Positions 26,373 to 35,756 of a DNA stretch of 64,000 bases are shown here, one piece after another. Numbering within the stretch: the first letter of the stretch is position 1; every line of letters begins with the position of its first letter. The DNA comes from Mesorhizobium sp. M2E.F.Ca.ET.219.01.1.1 (GTDB taxonomy: Bacteria; Pseudomonadota; Alphaproteobacteria; Rhizobiales; Rhizobiaceae), in NCBI RefSeq assembly GCF_004016445.2, contig NZ_SADT02000006.1, positions 186,001 through 250,000 of the forward strand, read 5' to 3'. The position numbers were made by a program, and so were the translations under genes. The notes beneath the pieces were generated by a model, which saw only the letters and a list, made by a program, of their open reading frames with translations, had not been told where the DNA came from and made no database searches.

Positions 26373-27428
26373 TTACCGCCCAAAGCTGATGACGTACCTC
26401 CCTTTCGACTGGCCCCGTTCGAGAGCGACAAGTGCTGCCGACACGTCTTCCAGCCAGATGACCTCGACCGTCGTTTCAAGCGGCTTATCCGCGTGCATGG
26501 CGACCAGCTCGCGCATCTCCTGCCTTGTGCCGACGCTGGTGCCGGTGATGACGACGCCGGTGGCCGTCAGCCATTCCTGGACGAGCGGCACCGGCTGGAA
26601 GACCATGGCCGCGGCGATGATCCTGCCGCGCGGCCGGATGCCCGCGACCATCGCGTCCCAGGTGGCGGTGGTCGGGGCGAAATTGATGCAGGCGTGGTAT
26701 TTTTCGCCCGTCGCCGCCAGCCGCGAGGGCACGTCCGAGTCGGCGATTTCGGTTTCCGCCGCACCGTAGCGGCGGGCGATCTCCAGCTTCGCCGGATCGC
26801 GATCGACCGCGAGCACGCTGACGCCGAGCCGGCTGGCGATCTGCACCGCATAAAGGCCGAGGCCGCCGCAGCCGAAGACGATGCATTTTTCGCCGGCTTT
26901 CAAGCCGGCCCGCTTCACCGCGCCATAGGCGGTGATGCCGGCGCACATCACCGGCGCGGTGGTCACCGGATCGATGGCTTCGGGAAGCGCCACCGCGAAG
27001 CCCGCGTCGCAGACGACATATTCGGCAAAGGCGCCGGGTACGTTCAAGCCATGCGCGCGATGGTGCTGGCAAAAGGATTCGTAGCCATCCAGGCATTCGT
27101 CGCACCGGCGGCAGGTGTCGTGGATCCAAGGCACGCCGGCCCGGTCGCCGAGCGACCAGCCGCCGACGCCCTCGCCGATCGCCTCGACGCGACCGATGCC
27201 CTCATGACCTATGACGAAGGGTGAAGGCGCGTGCGGCGGAACGCTTTCGCCACGCCAGATATGCACGTCGGTATGGCAGACGCCGCAAGCCTGCAGCCGC
27301 ACCAATATCTGACCGGGGCCGGCGACGGGACGCGGCACGGTGGTGACGTCGAGCGGCTCGCCGTATCTGCCCAGGACCGCGGCCCGCATCATTTGTGTGT
27401 GCGACGTCATCAATAGTCCGTTCGGCAT
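26373..27428 (-). CDS. Zinc-dependent alcohol dehydrogenase (medium-chain)
   Basis: A 351-residue medium-chain dehydrogenase. The catalytic zinc ligands are visible in CGVCHTDVH and GHEGIGRV, the structural zinc cluster in CRRCDECLDGYESFC, and the NAD(P) site in FGCGGLGLYAVQIA. The start at 27428 is favoured by AAGG eight bases upstream; ATGs at 27410 and 27389 are alternatives. It is divergent from a TetR gene, which probably controls it. It could feed the nearby acetone carboxylase operon, for example by oxidising a secondary alcohol, but that link is inference. Confidence 0.85.
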   Translation of the reverse strand: MPNGLLMTSHTQMMRAAVLGRYGEPLDVTTVPRPVAGPGQILVRLQACGVCHTDVHIWRGESVPPHAPSPFVIGHEGIGRVEAIGEGVGGWSLGDRAGVPWIHDTCRRCDECLDGYESFCQHHRAHGLNVPGAFAEYVVCDAGFAVALPEAIDPVTTAPVMCAGITAYGAVKRAGLKAGEKCIVFGCGGLGLYAVQIASRLGVSVLAVDRDPAKLEIARRYGAAETEIADSDVPSRLAATGEKYHACINFAPTTATWDAMVAGIRPRGRIIAAAMVFQPVPLVQEWLTATGVVITGTSVGTRQEMRELVAMHADKPLETTVEVIWLEDVSAALVALERGQSKGRYVISFGR

Positions 27429-27521
27429 CTGCTTGCCTTCGCAGCGTAGGCCTGCCAAAATCATATGACAATACAAAAATTTGTTAGAGCGTACAAAATT
27501 TTCGTCGGATATACGAAACCC
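27429..27521. promoter_or_regulatory. AT-rich divergent promoter/operator region, adh and tetR
   Basis: The stretch from 27464 to 27515 is strikingly AT-rich for this genome. It holds two direct copies of TACAAAA (ATACAAAAATTTGT and GTACAAAATTTTCG) and a related GGATATACGAAA. Such repeats between a TetR gene and its divergent neighbour are good candidates for the TetR operator. Confidence 0.4.
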
Positions 27522-28160
27522 ATGGCGACCAGGACGAAGAAACAACGCACCCGCATCGAGGACATCAGGCGGGTCGAGCTGATCGAGGCGGCGCATCGCA
27601 TCTTCCTGCGTGACGGGCTGAAGGGCCTGACGACGACCCGTATCTGCCATGAGGCCGGCATGTCGCAGGGCATCCTGACCTATTATTTCAAGGATAAGGA
27701 CCAGGTGCTGTTCGAGATGGTGCGCTACGCCAACCGTGTCCTGATGGACGCGGTGGTGGTCAATCTGCGCCAGGCCGAGACCCGATGGGATCGCCTGACG
27801 GCGATCGTCGACGGCAATTTCCCGGAACAAAAGTTCGAGCGCAACACGGCCAATGCCTGGGTGTCGTTCTATGCGGAAGCCGCGCACAACCCGCGTTACG
27901 CGGGGCTGCAGGAGCTGTTCTATAAACGCCTGCGGTCGAATATCGGCTCGGCGCTTTCGCCGCTGTGGTCGAGAGAGGAAATCGACCATTTCGTGCGCGG
28001 CTTCGCCGCGATGCTCGACGGTTTCTGGCTGCGGCGCGGCCATTCCGACGACGCCATTTCGCATCTGGAGGCGCGGGCGCTGCTTGTCGAATATTCGGAA
28101 AAGATGCTTGGCCCGGGCATGGTGTCGAAGCTGAAAAGGCTTCAGCTGCAGGCGGCGTGA
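27522..28160 (+). CDS. TetR family regulator, BetI-like
   Basis: A 212-residue repressor. The N-terminal helix-turn-helix region is RVELIEAAHRIFLRDGLKGLTTTRICHEAGMSQGILTYYFKDKDQVLFEM (residues about 15-64), with the usual YYFKDK recognition-helix end. The C-terminal half is a ligand-binding helical bundle similar in layout to BetI (AWVSFYAEAAHNPRYAGLQELF). The ATG at 27522 (MATRTKKQRTR) was preferred to an in-frame start at 27465 inside the AT-rich operator region. Likely targets are itself and the divergent alcohol dehydrogenase, possibly also the betaine-type transporter. Confidence 0.82.
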   Translation: MATRTKKQRTRIEDIRRVELIEAAHRIFLRDGLKGLTTTRICHEAGMSQGILTYYFKDKDQVLFEMVRYANRVLMDAVVVNLRQAETRWDRLTAIVDGNFPEQKFERNTANAWVSFYAEAAHNPRYAGLQELFYKRLRSNIGSALSPLWSREEIDHFVRGFAAMLDGFWLRRGHSDDAISHLEARALLVEYSEKMLGPGMVSKLKRLQLQAA

Positions 28161-28219
28161 CGTTTTGGAAGGCATCGCCGGCAGCGAGCGGTTGCAGGCG
28201 CTCCTTGCCGGCGCGGGTT

Positions 28220-29047
28220 TCACCATAAAGCTCCGCCGGTGATCTGGATATTTTCCATGGTGATCCCCTTGGCAATATCCGAGCAGAGGAAGACCGCGAG
28301 CGCTGCAATCTCCTCAGGCTGCATCATGCGGCCTTGCGGATTGCCCTTCCTGAACTCGTCCATCAATTCCTCGGCGCTGCGGCCTTTGCCCTCGCGCTCG
28401 ACCACTTGCGCCACATTGCGGCGCATCAGCTCGGTCTCTACCCAGGTCGGGCTGATCATGACGCAGGTGACGCCGTGTGCCGCGCCTTCGAGCGCGACGC
28501 AGCGTGTCAGGCCGAGCAGGCCGGCTTTTGAGGCGCAATAGGCGGGATTGTCCTTCCAGCCGACGGAAGCCGCCGTCGAGCCGATGTTGACGATGCGGCC
28601 CCAGCCGCGCCCGATCATGCCGGGCAGGACCGCGCGGGTCGTACGGAACGCCCCGGTGAGGTTGGTATCGACGATCTTGGCCCAGAGCTCGTCGGAATGG
28701 CCGCAGACCGGCTGTTCGGCGGTGGTGCCCGCGGCGTTGACCAGGATGCCTGCCGGGCCGATCGCCGCCTGGGCTTCGGCGAAGAAGAGGTCGGTGAGGT
28801 CACTATCACGTACGTCGAGATGCGCGGCATGCACCCTGGTGCCGTGCGCGGCGAGCGACGACTTAACACGCTCGATCTCGTCGGCGCCGGGATAATAGGC
28901 GGCGTCCACCCTGCCCGTCTGCGGCGGCGCCACATAGGAGCCGACGGCGACATTGGCGCCAGCCTTGGCGAGCGCCGTTGCTATCGCAAAGCCCATGCCG
29001 GAAAAGCCGCCGGTGACGATAGCGCTGCGGCCGGTGAGATTGGTCAT
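28220..29047 (-). CDS. Short-chain dehydrogenase/reductase
   Basis: A 275-residue SDR with the nucleotide motif TGGFSGMG (about 12-19), NAAGT, the catalytic serine in NIGSTAASVG and the catalytic Tyr-Lys pair in AYCASKAG. It ends QITGGALW rather than the more usual VDGG. It lies 18 bases after the second SDR gene, at the end of the acetone carboxylase operon, and is convergent with the TetR gene. A role in reducing or oxidising a small oxo-acid such as 3-hydroxybutyrate/acetoacetate would fit acetone metabolism, but the substrate is not proven. Confidence 0.85.
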   Translation of the reverse strand: MTNLTGRSAIVTGGFSGMGFAIATALAKAGANVAVGSYVAPPQTGRVDAAYYPGADEIERVKSSLAAHGTRVHAAHLDVRDSDLTDLFFAEAQAAIGPAGILVNAAGTTAEQPVCGHSDELWAKIVDTNLTGAFRTTRAVLPGMIGRGWGRIVNIGSTAASVGWKDNPAYCASKAGLLGLTRCVALEGAAHGVTCVMISPTWVETELMRRNVAQVVEREGKGRSAEELMDEFRKGNPQGRMMQPEEIAALAVFLCSDIAKGITMENIQITGGALW

Positions 29048-29065
29048 CGCAAACGCGCTCCGTGT

Positions 29066-29836
29066 TCACACTGCAAGATAGCCTCCATCGACCACCATTT
29101 CGGAGCCGGTAACGAATTTCGATTCATCCGAGGCCAGATAGAGGACCATGTAGGCGATGTCGTTCGGCTCGCCGAGTAAGCCGATCGGATGACGCGACAG
29201 CGCCTTGGCCTTCTCCTGCTCCAGCGCGCCGAGGTCGCGCAGATAATTCTCGGTCTGCGGCGTCCAGATATAGCCTGGATGGATGGAATTGCAGCGGATG
29301 CCGTAGCGCTGCTCGGCGCAATGCACCGCGACCGCCTTGGTCAAGGTGCGCACGCCGCCCTTGGAGGCGCAGTAGGCGGCAAGCTCCGCCTCGCCGATGA
29401 TGCCGTCTATGGAGGAGAGATTGATGATCGATCCGCCGCCGGATTTCTTCATCAATTTGATGCCTGCCTGGCAGCCGAGGAAGACGCCGTCGAGATTGAC
29501 CGCCATGGTGCGCCGCCATTCGGCTAAAGTCGTGTCCTCGACGTTTTTGGCAATCGCAATGCCGGCATTGTTGACCAGCACATCGAGCCGCCCGAAGCGC
29601 TGCTCGATCGCCGCCATGACGGACGACCAATCCTCGGGCTTCGAGACATCGTGGCGTAGCGCCAATGCCTCGCCGCCCGCCTTGACGATCTCCGCCGCCG
29701 TATTGCCGGCGCGGCTCTCGTCGATGTCGCTGACGACCAGCCTGGCGCCTTCCGATGCCAGCAAGAGCGACGACGCCCGTCCGAGGCCGAGACCGGCCCC
29801 GGTAACGAGCGCCACCTTGCCTGCGACGCGGCCCAT
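29066..29836 (-). CDS. Short-chain dehydrogenase/reductase
   Basis: A 256-residue classical SDR: TGAGLGLG coenzyme motif (about 13-20), acidic residue after beta-2 (VVSDID) suggesting NAD preference, NNAG, serine in NLSSIDG and YCASKGG active-site pair. It starts seven bases after acxC ends, so it is almost certainly in the same operon. The substrate is unknown; oxidation of a hydroxy acid or alcohol feeding the acetone/acetoacetate route is plausible. Confidence 0.87.
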   Translation of the reverse strand: MGRVAGKVALVTGAGLGLGRASSLLLASEGARLVVSDIDESRAGNTAAEIVKAGGEALALRHDVSKPEDWSSVMAAIEQRFGRLDVLVNNAGIAIAKNVEDTTLAEWRRTMAVNLDGVFLGCQAGIKLMKKSGGGSIINLSSIDGIIGEAELAAYCASKGGVRTLTKAVAVHCAEQRYGIRCNSIHPGYIWTPQTENYLRDLGALEQEKAKALSRHPIGLLGEPNDIAYMVLYLASDESKFVTGSEMVVDGGYLAV

Positions 29837-29843
29837 TGCGGCA

Positions 29844-30350
29844 TCAGTCTCCCTTGTTCAACGGCTCCAGCGGCTTGCCAAGCCAATCGCGGTAGAACCC
29901 TTCCAGATCGGGCTCGAAATCATGCACGATCGGATAACCAGGCGCCGCCGCTTCGACCTCGTGCAGCGTGCCGCATTCGGGGCAGATGAATTCGCGGATT
30001 TCCATCCAGTCCGGATCCGGCAGGTCGCTGTTGGGATAGATTTCGCGCAGCGTCTCCTCGCTGTCGCGCACGATGATCGCGGCCTTCAGTTTCCAGTTCT
30101 TGCGATAGTCGCCGAAGGAGTGGCCGCATTCGCATTTCGTCACGCGCTCGTTGCCGCTCTGGCAGATGAAGAGGTGGTCGCCAACTGGCAGCAGGATCGG
30201 ATCCTTCCAGCCGACGCGGTCCTGCAGCACCGCGACATATTTGAAGAAGCGATCATCGTCCTTGTAGGCGCTCATGATGCGGCGCGTCTGCGGCCAGGGC
30301 AGCGTGCCGGCGACCAGATCGGCAATGACTTCCTTGCTGTATGAGGCCAT
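29844..30350 (-). CDS. acxC: Acetone carboxylase gamma subunit
   Basis: Small zinc-binding subunit (168 residues, the family length) of acetone carboxylase, which makes acetoacetate from acetone, bicarbonate and ATP. Two cysteine pairs, in CECGHSFGDYRKNWK and CPECGTLHEVE, form the zinc site. The ending FEPDLEGFYRDWLGKPLEP is typical of the family. The ATG at 30350 is four bases before the acxB stop; the frame is open further but overlaps acxB. It is the third gene of acxABC. Confidence 0.92.
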   Translation of the reverse strand: MASYSKEVIADLVAGTLPWPQTRRIMSAYKDDDRFFKYVAVLQDRVGWKDPILLPVGDHLFICQSGNERVTKCECGHSFGDYRKNWKLKAAIIVRDSEETLREIYPNSDLPDPDWMEIREFICPECGTLHEVEAAAPGYPIVHDFEPDLEGFYRDWLGKPLEPLNKGD

Positions 30351-30354
30351 GGTC

Positions 30355-32550
30355 TTACTCCGCGCCGAAGGTCGATTTGGCGTCGACATCCCAGAAGGTC
30401 GAAAAGTCTTTTGCGAAGCGCGGCGAAAGCTTGATCGCGCTGGCATACATCTTCTTCACCTCGGGCGCGAAATCGGCCGCCTTCACCCGTTCACGCTCCT
30501 TGGCGATCCACTCCGAAACCGGTTTCGCGCGCGCCAGGCGCTTTGCACGCATTTCGGCGCGATGGCGTTTGGTGGCTTCCAGGTTGGCGACCGGAAAACC
30601 CTGCTCATCCTCGTCGAGGACGATGCCGAAGATGCCTTCGGCGGCTTCCTTGGTCAGAAAACCGTTCTCGACATCCCAAGCGGTCTTGACCGGATCACGC
30701 TCCAGCACGTCGCCGTAGCCGCCGCCACCATTGTAGGAATGGGTGAAGACATCGCCGGTCTTATGCGGCGCGGTGATATAGGGCCCTTCCATCGTCACAT
30801 GCTCGCCTTCGAGGCGCACTTCCAGTTCCGAACGATACGGGTTGGTGCCCGTGTGGTGGGCCAGCGGCGCACCGTTCTCGGCCAGTTCGAAGATGTTCGA
30901 ATCGCGCACGGCGCGATGCTTCTGGCAGGTCGGCGCCGGATAGCCGCCGCACAGCCCGCCATTGTCGAAGACGCGCGAGGAGTGCTCGGACGTGACCAGC
31001 CTGAGATGATGGGTCTTGGAAACCAGCCAGGTCGACAGGAAGGAGCAGCCGCCGCGATATTTGCCGGCGCCGCCGGAGTTGGGAACGATCGACCTGCCGA
31101 TATAGAGCATCGGCATGTTCTGCTCCCAGATCTCGATATTGCCCATGTCGGATTCCGGGTTCCAGCCGACATAGGCGGTGTCCAAACCATCCTTGATGGC
31201 CAGGGCGCCGGAGCCGGCGGCGGCGCATTCGAAATGCGCCATGCCGAAGGGCGTGCCGTACTGGCTGGTGCCCCCCATCTCGATCATCGGGCTGTTGACC
31301 TGGCCGACAAAGGCTTCCTCGACGAAGCCGCGCGCGATGAAGGAGCGCGACAAGAGCCGCTGGAAGACGCCGTAGGCCGGAAGTAGCAGCGCCCAGGAGG
31401 TGGCCGTCGCCACCATCTCGTTGTCCGGGTTGGTCCAGGTGCCGTGCGGCAGCTTCAGCTCGGTGGCCATCCAGGCACCGTCGTTGACCAGGCCCTCGAA
31501 ATTCATGTGCTGGGTCAGCGTCACGAACATGCCGCCATCCATGCCGGCCGGCGTGCAGTTCATCGAATGGTAGCCCCAGGGCTGCGTGCCCTCGAAGTCC
31601 ATGATGATCTTGCCATCCGAGGTGATCTCCATCTCGATCGGGATGTTGTAGAGCCAGTCGGGATCGCCGAGCGGCTGGTAGCCCGGCTTGCCGGCGGTGA
31701 CATGGCCGTAGAAGGCATGGCCGCGATAGATGCCGGGCACGGTGAGCTGGCGCGTCCGCGCAAGCTGGGCGCGGCGGCCTTCCTCGATAAATTCCTTCGA
31801 TACCTGCATCCAGTAATCGAGGCCGATCTCGTCGATCAGCGCCTTAACGCTCTCGCGCATGTCGATGCACGACGCCACCTTTGCCTTCTCGTCCAGCACC
31901 CAGTAGATCGGCATGCGTAGATTACGCTCGCAGCGGATGACATAGTCGCGCCGAAGCTCGTCATTCTCGCCGACCTTCTCGGCGCAGACGAACAGGCCTT
32001 CGGTGAAGCGCTCCTGGGCCAGCGCCACGTCGCCGCCGGGCGTGATGCCACCGGCCTCCAACTCGTGGCAGACGGCGCCCGCCCAGCCGACCAGCTTGCG
32101 GGAATGGAAGATCGGCACCACGTCCATCACATCCGGCACCTGGACGGTGCCGATGAAGGCGTCGTTGTTGGCAAAAATGTCGCCGTCGCGGATCTGCGGG
32201 TTTTCCTCGTAGCCGTTGCGGATCATCCATTTGATGAAGCGGCTCATCGTGTGCACATGCACCATGATGCCGTTGGAGAGCGCGATAGCATCGCCTTCCG
32301 GCGTGTAGATGGCGACGACCATCTCGCCGACCTCGCGCACGCCGGGCGAGGCGGAGATGCGGCGCGCCATCTCGCGCGCCGACACGCAATAGGCTCGCAA
32401 TTTGGTGTGCAGCGTCTCGAATTTCAGCGGATCCTGGTTGCGCAGGTGAAGCTCGGTGATGCCGTCATAGCAGCCGGTCTCGTCCATCAGCCGCTCGGAT
32501 TCGAGCAGCCTTTCGCGGATGCGGAGCGCAGAGGCGGGTTTGTCCAGCAT
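30355..32550 (-). CDS. acxB: Acetone carboxylase alpha subunit (hydantoinase B/oxoprolinase family)
   Basis: A 731-residue subunit of the acetone carboxylase alpha2-beta2-gamma2 complex, of the HyuB family. Recognisable stretches include VAIYTPEGDAIALSNGIMVH, GDIFANNDAFIGTVQVPDVM, GWAGAVCHELEAGG and PNSGGAGKYRGG. A ribosome site GAGAAGGG lies about nine bases before the ATG at 32550; an earlier in-frame start at 32595 would overlap acxA. In known enzymes this subunit carries the metal-dependent carboxylation chemistry. Cytosolic; operon with acxA and acxC. Confidence 0.92.
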   Translation of the reverse strand: MLDKPASALRIRERLLESERLMDETGCYDGITELHLRNQDPLKFETLHTKLRAYCVSAREMARRISASPGVREVGEMVVAIYTPEGDAIALSNGIMVHVHTMSRFIKWMIRNGYEENPQIRDGDIFANNDAFIGTVQVPDVMDVVPIFHSRKLVGWAGAVCHELEAGGITPGGDVALAQERFTEGLFVCAEKVGENDELRRDYVIRCERNLRMPIYWVLDEKAKVASCIDMRESVKALIDEIGLDYWMQVSKEFIEEGRRAQLARTRQLTVPGIYRGHAFYGHVTAGKPGYQPLGDPDWLYNIPIEMEITSDGKIIMDFEGTQPWGYHSMNCTPAGMDGGMFVTLTQHMNFEGLVNDGAWMATELKLPHGTWTNPDNEMVATATSWALLLPAYGVFQRLLSRSFIARGFVEEAFVGQVNSPMIEMGGTSQYGTPFGMAHFECAAAGSGALAIKDGLDTAYVGWNPESDMGNIEIWEQNMPMLYIGRSIVPNSGGAGKYRGGCSFLSTWLVSKTHHLRLVTSEHSSRVFDNGGLCGGYPAPTCQKHRAVRDSNIFELAENGAPLAHHTGTNPYRSELEVRLEGEHVTMEGPYITAPHKTGDVFTHSYNGGGGYGDVLERDPVKTAWDVENGFLTKEAAEGIFGIVLDEDEQGFPVANLEATKRHRAEMRAKRLARAKPVSEWIAKERERVKAADFAPEVKKMYASAIKLSPRFAKDFSTFWDVDAKSTFGAE

Positions 32551-32564
32551 GGCGTTCGCCCTTC

Positions 32565-34706
32565 TCAAGCGTGGGTGTAGTGGAGCAGCGTCCATTCATC
32601 GACATGGACGCGATCCTGCGGGTGGACGACGAGCGTGGTCGCCGGGTGTTCGATAATCGCCGGGCCGATGACCTCGTGGCCAGGCTGCAGCAAATCCATC
32701 TCGTAGAGATTGGCCTTGTGCCAGCGGCTGCCGATATAGGCCTCGCGCACGCCCTTATGGGCCGATGCCGGATCGGATTTGCCGAGCGGACGCTTGATCA
32801 GCATCGGCTTGACCTTGTCGGCGGTGGCGATCAGGCCCAGCTCGGTGATCGAGAAGCCGGCCTCGCCGTAGCGCGAGACACGATGATTGACCTTGGCATA
32901 GACCGCCTCGAACTCGGCGATGACCTTGCGCATGTCGTCGGCCGAACGAACCGCAGAGAGCGGAGCCATGACCTCGACGTCCTCGAGCTGGCCGGTGTAG
33001 CGCATCATCAGGAACGGCACGGTCTTGATCCTGGAGAGCGCGTGGCCGTCGGCGATCATCTCATCGACCGCGGCCTTGGTCAGGTCATCCCAGACGCTCG
33101 TGACTTTCGCACCGAAAGCCTGCAGCTCGTCGTTGCTGGCCCGCGCGCCGATGTCGATCTGCGTCGACACCGAATGGCGGCGCATGAAATCGGCGGTGGT
33201 GCAGCCGAAGGCCGAGAAGGCGGCGGCGAACTGGAAGGTGATGATGTCCTTGAAGCCGATGCCCCTGGAACAGCCGGCCAGATGCAGCGGCCCCGAGCCG
33301 CCATAGGACAAAAGCGTGAATTCCGACGGGTGGATTCCTTGTCCGGAGATGACGCGGCGCAACGCGTTGTTGGCGTCGGCCTCGAGCATGTCGATCATGC
33401 CTTCGGCGGCTTCCTCGACGCCGACGCCGAGCACGCGGGCGCATTTCTCCTCGAAGGCTTTGCGCGCTTTCTCGACCTGCAGCACGACCTTGCCGCCAAG
33501 GAAGTAATGCGGGTTCAGCCGGCCGAGGATGGCATCGCAGTCGGCGATGGTCGGCTCCGTTCCGCCTTTGGCGAAGCAGATCGGGCCGGGATCGGAACCG
33601 GCGCTTTCCGGCCCGAGCGACACTTTCCGGGTCAGCGGGTCGACCTTGAGGATCATGCCGGCGCCGGCACCGATCGTGTCGAGATGCAGCGTCGGCACGT
33701 TGAGCTTGAAGCGGTCCATCAGCGGCTCGTTCTCGATCCGCGTCTGGCCGCGCGTGATGACGCCCATGTCGAAGGACGTGCCACCCATGTCCGAGCAGAT
33801 CAGCGAATCGTTGCCGATCAGCTTGCCGACATAGGCCGCGCCCAGGATGCCGCCGATCGGCCCGGAGATCATCGTCTCGTGCAGGCGCGGATGGTTGATC
33901 GAGGTCAGGCCGCCGAAGGAGAGCAGCGTCTGCACGCCGTATTTGAAGCCGTATTTCTTCGAGACATCCTCGATGCCTTTGAGCTGCTTGCGGCCGCGCG
34001 AGGTGGCGTAGGCCTCGATCAGCACCGAGTTCAGCCGCGACTGCTCGCGGATAACCGGACGCACCTCATGGCTGGTGTAGACGAGGATGTCGGCGCCGGC
34101 TGCGGCGATCTGCTCGCGGCAGATCTCGGCGATGCGCTTCTCATGCACCGGATTGACGTGGGAGAAAACGGTCATGATACAGATCGCCTCGACCTTGTCG
34201 GCGATCAGCTTCCTGGCTGCCGCATGCACCTCGTGCTCGTAGAGCGGCAGGATGATGTCGCCGAACTGGTCGATACGCTCGGTGACGCCGTGGGTGCGGC
34301 GGCGCGGCACCAGCGGATCGGGATGGTGATGGGTGACGGCATGCAGGCGGTCGGCATAGGAATAATCGGCCCAGGCCTGCAGGCCGCGGCCCATCAGGAT
34401 CATGTCCTCGAGGCCCTTGGTGGTGATCAGCCCGAGCTTGCGGCCGGTGCGCGACAGCAACGTGTTGAGCATGCCGGTGCCGGAATAGAGCACGACGTTG
34501 ACGCCGGAGAACAGGTCCTGCAGCGAGATGCCCCAGGCGTCCGCCGCGTCCTCCGCCGAAGCCAGGAAGCCCTCGGCCTCGTTCTTCGGCGTCGTCGCCG
34601 ACTTGCCGATCTTGAAGTGACCGTCCTGATCGACAAGGATCGTATCGGTCATGGTGCCGCCGGCGTCGATACCGATGACGATTGGGTTGGTGGTGATCTG
34701 GTCCAC
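32565..34706 (-). CDS. acxA: Acetone carboxylase beta subunit (hydantoinase A family)
   Basis: A 713-residue HyuA-type subunit expected to bind ATP and phosphorylate substrates. The N-terminal actin-like phosphate loop is GIDAGGTMTDTILVDQDG (about 12-29). Further family stretches are NSVLIEAYATSRGRKQLKG, SDMGGTSFDMGVI and IHPSEFTLLSYGGSGPLHLAG. It is the first gene of the minus-strand acx operon and is divergent from a LuxR-type regulator; the 116-base gap between them should hold the promoter. Acetone is the likely substrate because a true gamma subunit is present; other small ketones cannot be excluded. Confidence 0.92.
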   Translation of the reverse strand: MDQITTNPIVIGIDAGGTMTDTILVDQDGHFKIGKSATTPKNEAEGFLASAEDAADAWGISLQDLFSGVNVVLYSGTGMLNTLLSRTGRKLGLITTKGLEDMILMGRGLQAWADYSYADRLHAVTHHHPDPLVPRRRTHGVTERIDQFGDIILPLYEHEVHAAARKLIADKVEAICIMTVFSHVNPVHEKRIAEICREQIAAAGADILVYTSHEVRPVIREQSRLNSVLIEAYATSRGRKQLKGIEDVSKKYGFKYGVQTLLSFGGLTSINHPRLHETMISGPIGGILGAAYVGKLIGNDSLICSDMGGTSFDMGVITRGQTRIENEPLMDRFKLNVPTLHLDTIGAGAGMILKVDPLTRKVSLGPESAGSDPGPICFAKGGTEPTIADCDAILGRLNPHYFLGGKVVLQVEKARKAFEEKCARVLGVGVEEAAEGMIDMLEADANNALRRVISGQGIHPSEFTLLSYGGSGPLHLAGCSRGIGFKDIITFQFAAAFSAFGCTTADFMRRHSVSTQIDIGARASNDELQAFGAKVTSVWDDLTKAAVDEMIADGHALSRIKTVPFLMMRYTGQLEDVEVMAPLSAVRSADDMRKVIAEFEAVYAKVNHRVSRYGEAGFSITELGLIATADKVKPMLIKRPLGKSDPASAHKGVREAYIGSRWHKANLYEMDLLQPGHEVIGPAIIEHPATTLVVHPQDRVHVDEWTLLHYTHA

Positions 34707-34822
34707 GGGTCGCTTTCCCTTGCCGAGAGTGACCGCAGGCTAGATTCGTCTGGCCCGATAGCGCCATATGCCTAAAGACACAATGACCGGGCGGCGCGGT
34801 TCGCCGAGAAAAGGGCATGCGC

Positions 34823-35596
34823 ATGGGCACTATCTGGGCGCCGCTGGCCAGGGCGATCGCCGCCACCGGCACCGACCGGCATGTCGACTGCCTGATCGAC
34901 CTGATCGGCGCCGACATCGCGCATGACCTGGTGACGGTGACGCGCTATTCGGCGACCAGAACGCCGGAATTCGTCAAGCACAGGCGCTTCTCGGACGAGA
35001 TGGTGCGGCGCTATCTCGACAACTACTACGTCTTCGACCCCTTCTACGCTTCGTGGCGCAGCCACCGCCGGCTCGGCATCATGCCGCTCAAGGGACTGGC
35101 CGACGAGGAAGCCAAGCGCGGCCAGTACATAGCCGGCTTCCTGGCGCAGTCGGAGATCTGCGACGAGGTCGGCATCATGCTGGCCGACGGCGGCGACTGG
35201 TGCCTCGGCATCTTCCTCGACCGCTCGACCGTGTCGTTCAAGGACGCAGAGATCGCGCTGCTCACGGAGCGGCTGCCGGTGTTCGAGGCGCTGCATGCGC
35301 TGGACATCAAGGCGCGCGGTTCAGACTTTTCACGCACCTCGGCGCCGAGCGGCCCAGGCGCCTCGCCGCAGCAGACGCCGAGCATTCCGGGCAGCCTGTG
35401 GCCCGAGCTGTCGCTGCGCGAGCGCGAACTGGTGCAGCTGATCCTGGCCGGCCATCCGACCGCCAACATCGCCGAGCGGCTCGGCATCACCGTCGGCACG
35501 GTGAAGAACCACCGCCGCCGCATCTATGAAAAGCTCGACATCACGACGGAGCGCGAATTGTTCCTGCAGTTCTTCCAGCACCGGATGGAGGTGTAG
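34823..35596 (+). CDS. LuxR-type transcriptional regulator, likely for acx
   Basis: A 257-residue regulator with a C-terminal GerE helix-turn-helix (about 192-250: LSLRERELVQLILAGHPTA, NIAERLGITVGTVKNHRRRI). The N-terminal 170 residues are a sensor region without the conserved autoinducer-binding pattern that I could confirm; it has an FDPFYASWRSHRRLG stretch. The ATG at 34823 lies seven bases after AAGGG, whereas the ATG at 34817 is only one base from it. The gene is divergent from acxABC. In Xanthobacter the acetone operon is controlled by a sigma-54 activator, so a LuxR-type regulator here would be a different control scheme. Confidence 0.82.
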   Translation: MGTIWAPLARAIAATGTDRHVDCLIDLIGADIAHDLVTVTRYSATRTPEFVKHRRFSDEMVRRYLDNYYVFDPFYASWRSHRRLGIMPLKGLADEEAKRGQYIAGFLAQSEICDEVGIMLADGGDWCLGIFLDRSTVSFKDAEIALLTERLPVFEALHALDIKARGSDFSRTSAPSGPGASPQQTPSIPGSLWPELSLRERELVQLILAGHPTANIAERLGITVGTVKNHRRRIYEKLDITTERELFLQFFQHRMEV

Positions 35597-35756
35597 CCGG
35601 CAGTGGTGTTTCGATTATGTAATCGGGGCGCTGTTTCTGCGTGCATGGATCGCAGCAACGTGATGAAGAACCGGCACGGCTCCTCATCCGGTGCTTGACG
35701 AGGATGCCGCAGGCTAAAAAAGATCGAGCCGAAAATTCCATGGGAGATACAGGTGA

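Noticed and set aside
32571..34775. Long open frame on the plus strand (about 735 codons)
   Set aside because: Antisense to acxA, which has a complete set of HyuA motifs; the plus-strand protein has no recognisable features.
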